Shown piece after piece: positions 1 through 8,601 of a stretch of DNA of 13,932 nucleotides. Both the position numbers and the translations under genes were made by a program. The DNA is from an uncultured Prevotella sp. (GTDB lineage Bacteria; Bacteroidota; Bacteroidia; Bacteroidales; Bacteroidaceae). The stretch lies in contig CALZMK010000009.1 in assembly GCA_945788545.1 (NCBI GenBank), positions 1 to 13,932 of the forward strand. The letters run 5' to 3'. Below the pieces are notes generated by a model, which saw only the letters and a list, made by a program, of their open reading frames with translations, searched no databases and was not told where the DNA came from. Within the stretch, counting starts at the first letter, position 1; every line of letters starts with the position of its first letter.

Positions 1-578
1 ACTGTACCGTCGGCAAGCACATTCACCTGCACTATCTGGTTGCGCCAAAACTTGTTGTTGACGATGGTATTACCTAATTTTGTGAGCACCTTGCACGCAT
101 ACTGTCGATTGACCTTGCCAGTGGCTATCATTATCTCCGAACAATATTTCGTATTAGGCATTACACCCCCGTGATTATCCACATAGTAGTCGTCACCATT
201 GTCAGCCTTAACTCGCATTACAGGAGTGCGTTGGGTGAGTTGTATGCACACCAACCCTGCTTGTGTCTTATAGCACTGGGCATCATTTACAAAGGGACTG
301 CTTTTGAGGACATCCTCTATCTCGCGGACATCAATTCTATCCATCGGCTTTGCCAGCGGATATATCTTTGCCTTCTGCAAGATCAGCTTTATCTCATTGG
401 CATTGAGGAATCCGTCAACAACGGCATCCTTTATGTCAATTTTCACCTGACTGCACACGAGTTCATCGCCATCAACCGGTTGGTTGAACGAGGTGACGGC
501 AAAGAACAGATATACTGCCAATAGGAAATTGACTACCACGAGGAGTGTCTTCTTCCAGTTGTAAATCCAATGCTTCAT
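1..578 (-). CDS. ftsQ: Cell division protein FtsQ (C-terminus cut by window edge)
   Basis: FtsQ is a bitopic inner-membrane protein of the divisome that links the early FtsA/FtsZ ring to the FtsL and FtsW/FtsI complex. I translated 192 codons from ATG at 578 (starts MKHWIYNWKK) with no stop before the edge. A short basic cytoplasmic N-terminus is followed by one membrane segment at about residues 11-29 (LLVVVNFLLAVYLFFAV). A POTRA-like region follows at about 44-117 (VKIDIKDAVVDGFLNANEI, then SSPFVNDAQ and VCIQLTQRTPVMRV), then the start of the beta domain (YYVDNHGGVMP). The sequence is divergent from proteobacterial FtsQ, so the call leans on topology, the QRTPV-type motif and its place directly after murC. 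The start lies 18 bases beyond the murC stop. Perhaps 40-60 residues are missing. Product call is fairly secure. Confidence 0.88.
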   Translation of the reverse strand, partial: MKHWIYNWKKTLLVVVNFLLAVYLFFAVTSFNQPVDGDELVCSQVKIDIKDAVVDGFLNANEIKLILQKAKIYPLAKPMDRIDVREIEDVLKSSPFVNDAQCYKTQAGLVCIQLTQRTPVMRVKADNGDDYYVDNHGGVMPNTKYCSEIMIATGKVNRQYACKVLTKLGNTIVNNKFWRNQIVQVNVLADGT

Positions 579-596
579 TCTTTTATCTATTCTTTT

Positions 597-1973
597 TCAA
601 ATCTTCTTCTCAAGTTCCTTTGCTATCTCTGGCACCATATTATCGAGATCGCCTGCTCCAAGAACTACCAATACATCGAAGTCGTGAGTCTTTACGTATT
701 CAAGTACGTCTTCCTTGTGTATCATCTCTTTCTCCACCCCATCCTTGAGATTGTCGTAGATGAGTTTGGAGGTAACTCCAGGAATCGGTTCCTCGCGAGC
801 GGGATATATGTCACACAACACCACTCGATCGAGAAGACTCAGACTATCAGCGAAATCCTTATAGAAATCACGTGTGCGAGTATAGAGATGTGGTTGGAAC
901 ATTGCCGTAATCTTGCGGTTGCTATACAGTTCGCGAATGCTCTTCGCACTCTGGTATATCTCCTGAGGATGATGGGCATAGTCGCTGAGGAACACCAGTT
1001 TGTCGCTCTTTATCTTGAAGTCGAAACGACGGTCAACTCCTCCGTAGGTCTTCATTCCATATTTCAGTTCCTCGGCAGTACAACCATTCAGTTGTGCCAT
1101 AGCCATAGCTGCAATACCATTGTCGATATTGATGGGCACTGGCTGACCGAGTTCCACATCCTTCACATTCTCTATTGGTGACACGAAGTCAAAAGTGATG
1201 CCACCATTGGCAATGCGGATATTCTCAGCATGGAAGTCACCACTGTCACGACTATATGTATATCGACGCACACCCGACTGCAGTTGGTCTTTCATCTCCA
1301 AACCCTCGTGGATGATGAGTGCTCCCCCCGGTTGTATCAATGAGGAGTAATGGCGAAAACTTTCGAGATAAGCCTCTTTGGTGCCATATATGTCGAGGTG
1401 ATCGGGATCGGTGGCTGTGATTACCGACATCCATGGCGAAAGCCAATGGAAAGAGCGGTCGAACTCATCAGCTTCTATCACCACATAGTCACTTTCGCTC
1501 AAAATATAGTTTGTACCATAGTTCTTGGATATTCCTCCAAGGAAAGCATTGCAGTCGAGATGACTCTGGTGCATTATGTGGGCACACATTGTAGAAGTAG
1601 TTGTCTTACCATGTGTTCCGGCAAAGCACAATCCCTTGTGTGCCTTGGTGAGAGTACCGAGCACTTGTGCCCTCTTCTGTATCTCGAAACCTCCTTCACG
1701 GAAAAATACCAGTTCCTTATGGTCATTTGGTATAGCCGGAGTATAGATAACGAGACACGACTTGTTGTCGCGACAAGCCTGCGGAATCTCATCCACGTTC
1801 TCATCGTAATGAATCAGTGCTCCTTCTACTTCCAACTGTTTGGTGAGCTGTGATGGAGTCTTGTCATAACCGCCTACCACAACACCCTTGTTGATGAAAT
1901 ATCGGGCAATGGCACTCATTCCAATGCCTCCGGCACCAACGAAATATACTGCTTTTATATCTTTAATATCCAT
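597..1973 (-). CDS. murC: UDP-N-acetylmuramate--L-alanine ligase MurC
   Basis: MurC is the cytoplasmic ATP-dependent ligase that attaches L-alanine to UDP-MurNAc, the first residue of the peptidoglycan stem peptide. The 458 residues match the family length. The N-terminal Rossmann domain shows GAGGIGMSAIA (13-23). The ATP-binding P-loop is GTHGKTTT (119-126), followed by EADEFDRSF (167-175) and TDPDHLDIYG (188-197). The C-terminal domain shows DYAHHP (331-336), FQPHLYTRTRDF (359-370), and LGAGDLDNM near the end. GTHGKTTT plus DYAHHP distinguishes MurC from MurD (GSNGKTTTT) and MurE (GTNGKTT). The ATG at 1973 is preceded by a purine-rich heptamer array that also holds the end of murG. No defects seen. 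Confidence 0.97.
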   Translation of the reverse strand: MDIKDIKAVYFVGAGGIGMSAIARYFINKGVVVGGYDKTPSQLTKQLEVEGALIHYDENVDEIPQACRDNKSCLVIYTPAIPNDHKELVFFREGGFEIQKRAQVLGTLTKAHKGLCFAGTHGKTTTSTMCAHIMHQSHLDCNAFLGGISKNYGTNYILSESDYVVIEADEFDRSFHWLSPWMSVITATDPDHLDIYGTKEAYLESFRHYSSLIQPGGALIIHEGLEMKDQLQSGVRRYTYSRDSGDFHAENIRIANGGITFDFVSPIENVKDVELGQPVPINIDNGIAAMAMAQLNGCTAEELKYGMKTYGGVDRRFDFKIKSDKLVFLSDYAHHPQEIYQSAKSIRELYSNRKITAMFQPHLYTRTRDFYKDFADSLSLLDRVVLCDIYPAREEPIPGVTSKLIYDNLKDGVEKEMIHKEDVLEYVKTHDFDVLVVLGAGDLDNMVPEIAKELEKKI

Positions 1974-1979
1974 TCTAAT

Positions 1980-2028
1980 TCAACTTTCAATCTTCAACCT
2001 TCAACTTTCAATCTTCAATTTTCAACCT
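1980..2028 (-). repeat. Seven tandem 7-base repeats (RRRTTGA) across the murG stop
   Basis: On the minus strand, seven consecutive 7-base units fit RRRTTGA without interruption: AGGTTGA, AAATTGA, AGATTGA, AAGTTGA, AGGTTGA, AGATTGA, AAGTTGA. The first three units encode the last residues of MurG (RLKIED) and its TGA stop. The other four fill the murG-murC gap up to ATTAGA and the murC ATG. Because 7 is not a multiple of 3, the TGA in each unit falls in a new frame each time, so the array stops translation in all three frames. The A/G-rich strand may also help ribosome loading on murC. The function is inferred; the periodicity is directly visible. Confidence 0.85.
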
Positions 2029-3135
2029 TTCCGCCATTCGAATAACTTCCTTGGCTATGATAACAGCGGAATCGGGCAATGCGAGTTTGAGGATATTTTC
2101 ACTCAGACTCTTCAATCGAGCCTCATCATTCACTGTCTTGACTGCCAACGGCAAAAGACTCTCGGCAGCATCTGCATCTTTTACAAGAATAGCCGCATCT
2201 CGATTGACGAGAGCCATGGCATTCTTTGTCTGATGATCTTCTGCCACATTAGGCGACGGAACGAGAACGACCGGTTTGCCGATAAGACAAAACTCAGATA
2301 TACTGCTTGCTCCTGCACGGCTGATAACCAAATCCGCAGCCTTGTATGCTGCTGCCATATCTGATATGAAATCTGTAACCACGAGATTGTCCATCTTGGG
2401 TTCCTTGGCAAGACGTTCCATTATACTTGCATTATAGTATTTACCCGTTTGCCATATAAACTGCACATCACTCTCCCTCACGAGGTCGAGATGACTGAGC
2501 ACACTCTCATTGACAGTACGAGCTCCAAGACTACCACCCACAAGGAGTATGGTCTTTTTCCCTGGGGCAAGTCCGAATGTAGCCAATGCCTCTTCACGAG
2601 TGATGTTCGACTCCAAGAGAGCCTGACGCACGGGATTACCAGTCTTTACAATCTTGTCGGCAGGGAAGAAACGCTCCATACCATCGTATGCCACACAAAT
2701 CTTCTCAGCCTTGGCTGCAAGATGCTTATTGGTCATACCTGCATAGGAATTTTGTTCCTGTATAAGACAGGGGATTCCCATTGATGCAGCAGCGTCGAGA
2801 GTGGCTCCACTGGCATAACCACCAACACCCACGGCTACCATTGGACGGAAGTCACGGATAATGGCCCTTACCTGTCGCTTGCTTTTGAGATAATCAATGA
2901 GCACACCTATGTTCTTTGGCGACCAAAGGGGGCGTATCAATCCTCTTACGGGCAACCCCTTTATCTCATAACCGGCGGCTGGCACCCTTGTCATCTCCAT
3001 TCGGCCAAGGGCACCCACAAAGAGAATCTTAGCATCAGGACACAATGTCTTGATGGCATTGGCGATGGATACTGCGGGAAAGATGTGACCACCAGTTCCT
3101 CCGCCACTAATGACTATTCTTAGTTCTTCCTTCAT
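2008..3135 (-). CDS. murG: UDP-GlcNAc:undecaprenyl-PP-MurNAc-pentapeptide GlcNAc transferase MurG
   Basis: MurG transfers GlcNAc from UDP-GlcNAc to lipid I, making lipid II on the inner face of the membrane (GT28 family, GT-B fold). I take ATG at 3135 (375 residues, MKEELRIVIS). An upstream in-frame TTG at 3147 would add four residues but overlaps a predicted -7 box. The glycine-rich loop GGGTGGHIFPA is at 11-21 and VGVGGYASG at 102-110. The acceptor-side segment QEQNSYAGMTNK is at 126-137. The second Rossmann loop GGSLGARTVN is at 200-209, with the donor-binding ISRAGASSISE at 271-281 and AEDHQTKNA at 298-306. The last few residues (RLKIED) are encoded by the heptamer repeat array and are unlikely to matter for catalysis. 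Confidence 0.97.
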   Translation of the reverse strand: MKEELRIVISGGGTGGHIFPAVSIANAIKTLCPDAKILFVGALGRMEMTRVPAAGYEIKGLPVRGLIRPLWSPKNIGVLIDYLKSKRQVRAIIRDFRPMVAVGVGGYASGATLDAAASMGIPCLIQEQNSYAGMTNKHLAAKAEKICVAYDGMERFFPADKIVKTGNPVRQALLESNITREEALATFGLAPGKKTILLVGGSLGARTVNESVLSHLDLVRESDVQFIWQTGKYYNASIMERLAKEPKMDNLVVTDFISDMAAAYKAADLVISRAGASSISEFCLIGKPVVLVPSPNVAEDHQTKNAMALVNRDAAILVKDADAAESLLPLAVKTVNDEARLKSLSENILKLALPDSAVIIAKEVIRMAERLKIED

Positions 3136-3144
3136 ATCTTTGTG

Positions 3145-3174
3145 CAAAATTAATAAATATCTTTGTTAATTCAA
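3145..3174 (-). promoter_or_regulatory. Putative Bacteroidota-type promoter before murG
   Basis: On the minus strand there is TTG (3174-3172), a 19-base spacer, then TAATTTTG (3152-3145). This fits the -33 TTG / N19-21 / -7 TAnnTTTG pattern known for the primary sigma factor of Bacteroides. It sits in the 82-base gap between ftsW and murG, the longest gap in the operon. The expected start of transcription would be only a few bases before the murG ATG (3135), giving an almost leaderless mRNA, which is a reason for doubt. AT-rich sequence makes chance matches possible. Confidence 0.4.
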
Positions 3175-3217
3175 CATTTTGAGCGAATATTTTTCATATT
3201 TATGCTCAATTTTTGAC

Positions 3218-4480
3218 TTAATTGTCTGTATTTTCCACTTTTTCAGTCACAAATGCCTGTTTCTTCTTGGCTGTTCTGCTCACACTTAATATTGCTCCGA
3301 TATAGGCACAGTTGATAATTGTGGATGTTCCACCCTTACTGATAAGTGGTAGAGGTTGACCCGTAACGGGAACAATACCCACAGCCACAAGCATATTTGC
3401 AGATGCCTGAATAACAAGCATAAGGGCAAATCCCATACACAGGAATGCGGGAAAATTGTTGTCGCATCGATTGGCTATCCTTGCAGTTCGGAACAGTAAT
3501 ACGATATACAGGAAAACGACCAAAGCGGCTCCCATAATTCCCATCTCTTCGATGATGATGGCATAGATAAAGTCGGAGAATGCCTGTGCCAAGAAGTCAC
3601 GCTCAACAGAGTTGCCAGGCCCCTTTCCTATCACGTTGCTCGACACAATGGCGATATTGGCATGTGCCACCTGTGCATCCTTGTCAAGGTCGTAATCCTG
3701 AGGTAAAACCTCCTTGTCGTCGGTAAACTTATTGATACGTCCCTTCCATGTGTCAGCACGGTGGAACAATTTTTCAATGGCATTCCTTTCCTTTTTCGGT
3801 TTTGCCACTTCCTCCACCTTAGTCAGTTTGGGATCTTCCTCTTTACTGTCGTCACCAACTATCTCAATCAACAAGATTCCCATCAATGCAAGTCCGACAC
3901 AAATACCAGCTAATTTGCCTAATTGTATCCATGGCACTCTACCGATAAACATCACTAAGAACACTGTTGAGAACAAGAGCAAGGCCGTGGACAGGTTTTC
4001 CAATCCTATTAGGAATATTAATGGCAAAGCAATCCACAATATATACTTAAAAGCCTTACGGTCGGCACCTCTCTCCGTCTGCATTGCTGACAGAATCTGT
4101 GCTTCAGCAAGAATTATCGACCCCTTGGCTATTTCCGAAGGTTGGAAGGTTTGTCCTGCCACCTCTATCACTCGGTTGGCGCCATTTATCGACTCGCCAG
4201 CAAACAATACCCACAATAGGGTGAATAACGAGATAAACAAAAGGAAGGGTGTTGTCAATTTGAAATATCGACAAGGTATGTTCGTTATGACCACGGCAAT
4301 AAATCCTCCGACTGCAAGCATAAGGGCATGCTTCATAATAGGCATAATGAAGTTATTGCTTTTGTATGTCAGATTACTGGAAGCACTGAACACCTCCACC
4401 AAACTGATCATACACAGCATAAAAAACACTATCCAAATGACCTTGTCGCCTTTGAAAATATTACCTATGGTCTTATTCAT
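3218..4480 (-). CDS. ftsW: Septal peptidoglycan glycosyltransferase FtsW
   Basis: FtsW is the SEDS-family polytopic enzyme that polymerises lipid II at the septum, paired with FtsI. The 420 residues are longer than typical FtsW (about 380). Multiple membrane segments are obvious, for example about 13-32, 50-66, 76-94, 147-160, 165-180 and 190-208. SEDS signatures include QTFQPSEIAKGSIILAEA (110-127), GKGPGNS (285-291) and FSDFIYAIIIEEMG (301-314), where D303 lines up with the catalytic Asp of RodA/FtsW. Near the end is GQPLPLISKGGTS. The extra length is a charged, Lys/Glu-rich stretch at about 209-245, in the large extracytoplasmic loop after the LLIEIVG segment. RodA is the alternative, but position between murD and murG favours FtsW. 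Confidence 0.95.
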   Translation of the reverse strand: MNKTIGNIFKGDKVIWIVFFMLCMISLVEVFSASSNLTYKSNNFIMPIMKHALMLAVGGFIAVVITNIPCRYFKLTTPFLLFISLFTLLWVLFAGESINGANRVIEVAGQTFQPSEIAKGSIILAEAQILSAMQTERGADRKAFKYILWIALPLIFLIGLENLSTALLLFSTVFLVMFIGRVPWIQLGKLAGICVGLALMGILLIEIVGDDSKEEDPKLTKVEEVAKPKKERNAIEKLFHRADTWKGRINKFTDDKEVLPQDYDLDKDAQVAHANIAIVSSNVIGKGPGNSVERDFLAQAFSDFIYAIIIEEMGIMGAALVVFLYIVLLFRTARIANRCDNNFPAFLCMGFALMLVIQASANMLVAVGIVPVTGQPLPLISKGGTSTIINCAYIGAILSVSRTAKKKQAFVTEKVENTDN

Positions 4481-4504
4481 TCTTTCTCGTTTTATTTTCT
4501 ATGA

Positions 4505-5836
4505 TTATAGTCCCCTAACAAGAGTCTTAAACTGCTCGCCACGATCCTCCATATTCTTGAAGAGGTCGAAACTGGCACAACAGGGACTCAACAATACTGT
4601 CTCACCAGGTTTTGCCAACTCATGACATGCAGCCACACACTCTGGCATGGAATGGGTGTCGCGCACCGGTATGCCTAATCCGTCGAAGAAAGCATGCAGT
4701 TTGGCATTATCAGCTCCGAGATATACCAATGCTGAACACTTTTCCTTCACAAGGTCCTTTATCTCGTTATAGTCGTTGCCTTTATCCTTTCCTCCGAGGA
4801 TGAGCACAACCTTGGATTTCATGCTTTCCAATGCATACCAGCATGCATCTACATTTGTGGCCTTGGAGTCATTGACATACATTACTCCATTCACCTTTGC
4901 CACCTTCTCCAAACGATGTTCCACTCCGGGGAAGTCGCCCAAGCTCTGGCGTATCACCTCTTTTTTGATACCTGAGATATTGGAAGCAATACCGGCTGCA
5001 AGACTATTGTATATATTATGCTTGCCGGTGAGACTCAAACTCTCCTGCTCCATATTGAACGGAGTGGGCTTTTCTATCTCGTATTCTCCCTTCTCGATAT
5101 AACCGATGCTACCCTTCTCCTTTAATTCCGAGAATGGATACTGCACTGCCTTGATATCATATTTCTCCAGTTCTCGGCTGATGATTGGGTCGTCATGCCA
5201 ATAGATGAATGAGTCCTGAGAAGTTTGGTTTTGTATGATTCGCATCTTAGAATCCACATAGTTTTGCATGCAGTTGCCATATCGGTCAAGATGATCGGGA
5301 GTGATATTCAGCAAAATGGCAATATTCGCGCGGAAATCATACATATTGTCGAGTTGGAATGAACTCAATTCGATGATATAGTATTCATGCGGATCCTCGG
5401 CCACCTGAAGTGCCAACGAGTTTCCTATGTTTCCTGCCAGTCCTGCATCATATCCTGCCTCCTTGAAGATATGGTAAATGAGCGATGTTGTCGTTGTCTT
5501 ACCATTACTTCCCGTGATACATATCATCTTCGAATTGGTATAGCGTCCAGCAAACTCAATCTCACTGATAATATGTATGCCCTTGGCGATAATCTTCTGT
5601 ATCATAGGAGCCTCATTGGGGATTCCCGGACTCTTGATGATTTCGTCGGCATTAAGGATTTTTTCCTCCGTATGCTGTCCTTCCTCCCACTCGATGTTGC
5701 GGTCGTCGAGCATCTTCTTATACTTATCCTTTATCATCGACATGTCGGAAACAAACACGTCGAAGCCTTCTTTCTTGGCAAGCACAGCGGCTCCAGCGCC
5801 ACTCTCGCCTGCTCCCAATATCACTATTCTACTCAT
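4505..5836 (-). CDS. murD: UDP-N-acetylmuramoyl-L-alanine--D-glutamate ligase MurD
   Basis: MurD adds D-glutamate to UDP-MurNAc-L-Ala in the cytoplasm, using ATP. The 443 residues match the family. The N-terminal nucleotide-sugar domain starts with IVILGAGESGAGAAVLA (4-20), followed by KSPGIP (68-73). The P-loop is ITGSNGKTTTTS (107-118). ELSSFQLD (156-163) and NITPDHLDRYG (177-187) are the central-domain signatures. In the C-terminal part are GKHNIYNSLAA (271-281), GVEHRLE (304-310), NDSKATN (322-328), GGKDKG (348-353) and LLSPCCASFDLF (415-426). SSFQLD and DSKATN are specific to MurD. Spacing is tight: 7 bases after mraY and 24 bases before ftsW. Confidence 0.97.
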   Translation of the reverse strand: MSRIVILGAGESGAGAAVLAKKEGFDVFVSDMSMIKDKYKKMLDDRNIEWEEGQHTEEKILNADEIIKSPGIPNEAPMIQKIIAKGIHIISEIEFAGRYTNSKMICITGSNGKTTTTSLIYHIFKEAGYDAGLAGNIGNSLALQVAEDPHEYYIIELSSFQLDNMYDFRANIAILLNITPDHLDRYGNCMQNYVDSKMRIIQNQTSQDSFIYWHDDPIISRELEKYDIKAVQYPFSELKEKGSIGYIEKGEYEIEKPTPFNMEQESLSLTGKHNIYNSLAAGIASNISGIKKEVIRQSLGDFPGVEHRLEKVAKVNGVMYVNDSKATNVDACWYALESMKSKVVLILGGKDKGNDYNEIKDLVKEKCSALVYLGADNAKLHAFFDGLGIPVRDTHSMPECVAACHELAKPGETVLLSPCCASFDLFKNMEDRGEQFKTLVRGL

Positions 5837-5843
5837 ATCTCTA

Positions 5844-7115
5844 TTATCTTATCTTCAATGTTATTATTGTCAATGCTGCAAGTATGATGGTCACAATCCA
5901 GAAACGGATAGTGATTTTCGACTCGTGGAACGGACGATGTGGCCAACCTTTCAGTATATATCGGCTTGTGGAGTCCAACTGCGAGTCGAGTTTGCGGAAA
6001 TTGTCGTGAATAGGTGTTGCACGGAATACACGCACACGCTGTCCCTTCCGCTTTTGTATCTTAAACCACTGTGTCTGGATGATAACACTCAGACTCTCCA
6101 CGAAGAATATACCACAGAGAATAGGCAACATCAGTTCCTTATGAATGATGATGGCACATACGGCAATGATACCACCTATAGTCAGCGAACCGGTATCACC
6201 CATAAACACCTGTGCAGGATAGGCGTTATACCACAGGAATCCGATCATTGCTCCCACAAAGGCGCAAATAAACACCACAAGTTCCTCACTACCTGGTATA
6301 TACATGATATTCAGATAGGAGGCATACTCGATGTGACTCGACACGTAGGCCAATATTCCCAATGCCACGCCAATCACAGCCGAGTTGCCTGCACACATTC
6401 CGTCCATACCATCGTTGAGATTAGCTCCATTGCTCACGGCTGTCACTACAATGATCGTCATCACGACAAAGAGGACCCAACCGGCAGCCACCTTATGTTC
6501 GCCGAAGAACGACATCACCTCCGAATAGTCGAGGTTATGATTCTTGAGGAATGGTATAGTTGTCTTTAACGATTTCTCGACTTTACTCTTATGTTTCACC
6601 ACCATCTCCTGCCCTTGACGCTCCATCGACACATTCTCGCGCATCACTGCATCTGGACTGAAATACAATACAAGACCCACAATAAGACCAATGGACACCT
6701 GACCCACTATCTTGTATTTACCTTTCAATCCCTCCTTGTTGCGACGGAATATCTTGATATAGTCGTCGAGGAACCCAAGGAATCCAAGCCATACCGTTGT
6801 CACTATCATGAGTATCAGATAGATATTGCGCATACGGCCAAGCAACAACACCGGCAAGAGTATTGCCACCATTATGATAATACCTCCCATAGTGGGCACT
6901 CCCTTTTTCTCGACACCAAAAGGGTCGATACTTGCGTCGCGCTGCACCTCGGATATGTTGCGACGTTTCATGTACTTGATAAACTTCTCGCCAAACCATG
7001 CCGAGATAACCAGCGAAAGGATAAGCGTCAGAAGCGATCTGAACGATATATATGCCCATATGTGAGCACCGGGAATATCATACTGGTCGAGAAATCTAAA
7101 CAGATAATATAACAT
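5844..7115 (-). CDS. mraY: Phospho-N-acetylmuramoyl-pentapeptide transferase MraY
   Basis: MraY is the integral membrane enzyme that joins UDP-MurNAc-pentapeptide to undecaprenyl phosphate, giving lipid I. Visible motifs are the catalytic DDYIKI (117-122), SNGANLNDGMDGM (228-240) and FMGDTGSLTIGG (304-315). Many hydrophobic segments are present. At 423 residues it is about 60 longer than the E. coli enzyme (360). One insert lies at about 155-208 (charged, MERQGQEMVVKHKSKVEKS region) between hydrophobic segments. A second follows ATPIHDNFRK (367-375). There the usual PIHHH motif reads PIHDN, and about 20 extra residues precede the conserved KITIRFWI. These features look like a Bacteroidota variant rather than damage, since the frame and all acidic catalytic motifs are intact. 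Confidence 0.96.
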   Translation of the reverse strand: MLYYLFRFLDQYDIPGAHIWAYISFRSLLTLILSLVISAWFGEKFIKYMKRRNISEVQRDASIDPFGVEKKGVPTMGGIIIMVAILLPVLLLGRMRNIYLILMIVTTVWLGFLGFLDDYIKIFRRNKEGLKGKYKIVGQVSIGLIVGLVLYFSPDAVMRENVSMERQGQEMVVKHKSKVEKSLKTTIPFLKNHNLDYSEVMSFFGEHKVAAGWVLFVVMTIIVVTAVSNGANLNDGMDGMCAGNSAVIGVALGILAYVSSHIEYASYLNIMYIPGSEELVVFICAFVGAMIGFLWYNAYPAQVFMGDTGSLTIGGIIAVCAIIIHKELMLPILCGIFFVESLSVIIQTQWFKIQKRKGQRVRVFRATPIHDNFRKLDSQLDSTSRYILKGWPHRPFHESKITIRFWIVTIILAALTIITLKIR

Positions 7116-7127
7116 CTTATTTACTTT

Positions 7128-8576
7128 TTATGAAAAAACCTTCCTTACCTCTTCACGGTCGTCAAAATGATGCTTCACGCCCTTAATCTCCTGATAGTCC
7201 TCATGTCCCTTTCCGGCAATGAGAATCACATCACCCTTCTCGGCCATCATCACCGCTGTGCGTATAGCCTCTCGACGGTCGGCAATGCTCACCACCTTCT
7301 TCATCTGCTGTGCGTTCAATCCGGCAAGCATGTCGTTGATGATATCTTGCGGTTCCTCAAAACGAGGATTATCGCTTGTTATTATCACCCGGTCACTCTG
7401 CTTCACCGCTTCCTGTGCCATCAACGGACGCTTGCCCTTGTCGCGATTACCGCCGGCTCCACACACAGTTATCACCTTACCCTTACCATCGAGCACCTCA
7501 TGTATGGCGTTAAGCACATTCTCGAGAGCATCAGGAGTATGTGCATAATCCACGATGGCTGTCACACCATCGTTTGAGCGTATCGGTTCGAGTCGGCCAC
7601 TCACACTCTTCAATGTACTCATTATCACAAGGATATCCTCTGGATTCTTTCCGAGCATCACGGCAGCCCCATACACAGCAAGCAAGTTGCTGACATTAAA
7701 CTTACCTATAAACTGCACTCCCACCTCATGTCCGTTGATATCGAGATACATTCCCTCGAAGTGACACTCGATAATCTTGGCCTTAAAGTCGGCCATTGTA
7801 CGTGTTGAGTATGTCTTTACAATAGCCTTAGTATTCTGCACCATCACCATACCGTTCTTGTCGTCGGCATTAGTAATGGCAAAAGCCGTCTTTGGCAGTC
7901 CATCGAAGAAAGCCTTCTTGGCATCGCGATAATTCTCAAAAGTCTTGTGATAGTCGAGATGGTCGCGGGTGAGGTTAGTAAACAATCCTCCCGCAAATTT
8001 CAGGCCGCCGATTCTCTTTTGGGCAATAGCATGACTTGAGCACTCCATAAAGGCATACTCACATCCTGCCTCTACCATCTTAGCCAACAGTCGGTTAAGC
8101 TCAATTGGGTCGGGAGTAGTATGATCGGCAGGTATAGCCTCATCCTCAATATAGTTGCACACCGTTGACAACAGTCCGCACTTATGTCCAAATTTACGGA
8201 ACATATTATATAATAAGGTGGCGATGGTTGTCTTTCCGTTTGTACCCGTCACTCCCACCAGTTGGAGTTTTGTTGATGGGTCGCCATAGAACATGGTTGC
8301 CACCGGTCCCACGGCAGCCTCGGTGGAGGCCACCTTCACAAAAGTAACACCCTCACTTGGTTCGGCAGGCACATCCTCACAAAGCACAGCAACGGCACCT
8401 TGTTCAATTGCCTTGGGGATAAACGAATGTCCGTCAACCTGCGTACCCCTTACGGCTACGAAGAGATGGCCGGGCTGAATGCGACGGGAGTCAATGTTCA
8501 CTCCCGTAATGTCAACGTTTCCATCACCTATGATGTCAGCCGACTTCACTTTGCTTAACAACTCGTTTAATTTCAT
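7128..8576 (-). CDS. murE: UDP-MurNAc-L-Ala-D-Glu--meso-2,6-diaminopimelate ligase MurE
   Basis: MurE adds the third stem-peptide residue. The 482 residues match the family. The N-terminal domain has [18 protein letters not shown] (27-44). The P-loop is [12 protein letters not shown] (109-120). HTTPDP (152-157), MECSSHA (177-183) and [10 protein letters not shown] (201-210) follow. The C-terminal domain shows [13 protein letters not shown] (343-355), [13 protein letters not shown] (372-384), the substrate-selecting DNPR (402-405) and AGKGHEDYQ (454-462). DNPR is the signature of meso-diaminopimelate-specific MurE; lysine-specific enzymes have a different tetrapeptide. The organism's peptidoglycan is therefore predicted to be DAP-type. 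The gene sits 25 bases after ftsI and 12 bases before mraY, with no murF between. Confidence 0.97.
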   Translation of the reverse strand: MKLNELLSKVKSADIIGDGNVDITGVNIDSRRIQPGHLFVAVRGTQVDGHSFIPKAIEQGAVAVLCEDVPAEPSEGVTFVKVASTEAAVGPVATMFYGDPSTKLQLVGVTGTNGKTTIATLLYNMFRKFGHKCGLLSTVCNYIEDEAIPADHTTPDPIELNRLLAKMVEAGCEYAFMECSSHAIAQKRIGGLKFAGGLFTNLTRDHLDYHKTFENYRDAKKAFFDGLPKTAFAITNADDKNGMVMVQNTKAIVKTYSTRTMADFKAKIIECHFEGMYLDINGHEVGVQFIGKFNVSNLLAVYGAAVMLGKNPEDILVIMSTLKSVSGRLEPIRSNDGVTAIVDYAHTPDALENVLNAIHEVLDGKGKVITVCGAGGNRDKGKRPLMAQEAVKQSDRVIITSDNPRFEEPQDIINDMLAGLNAQQMKKVVSIADRREAIRTAVMMAEKGDVILIAGKGHEDYQEIKGVKHHFDDREEVRKVFS

Positions 8577-8601
8577 GTTTCCTTATATTAATTACACTTT
8601 A

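Noticed and set aside
171..524. Plus-strand open frame of 117 codons near the left edge
   Set aside because: It lies antisense to ftsQ, which translates cleanly on the minus strand with the expected membrane segment and POTRA-like region.
3714..4625. Plus-strand open frame of 303 codons
   Set aside because: Antisense shadow of ftsW and the end of murD; low-complexity composition with no recognisable domain, while the minus-strand genes have clear catalytic motifs.
5577..6569. Plus-strand open frame of 330 codons
   Set aside because: Spans the murD-mraY junction antisense; rich in His/Cys/Ser as expected of a shadow frame, no motif.
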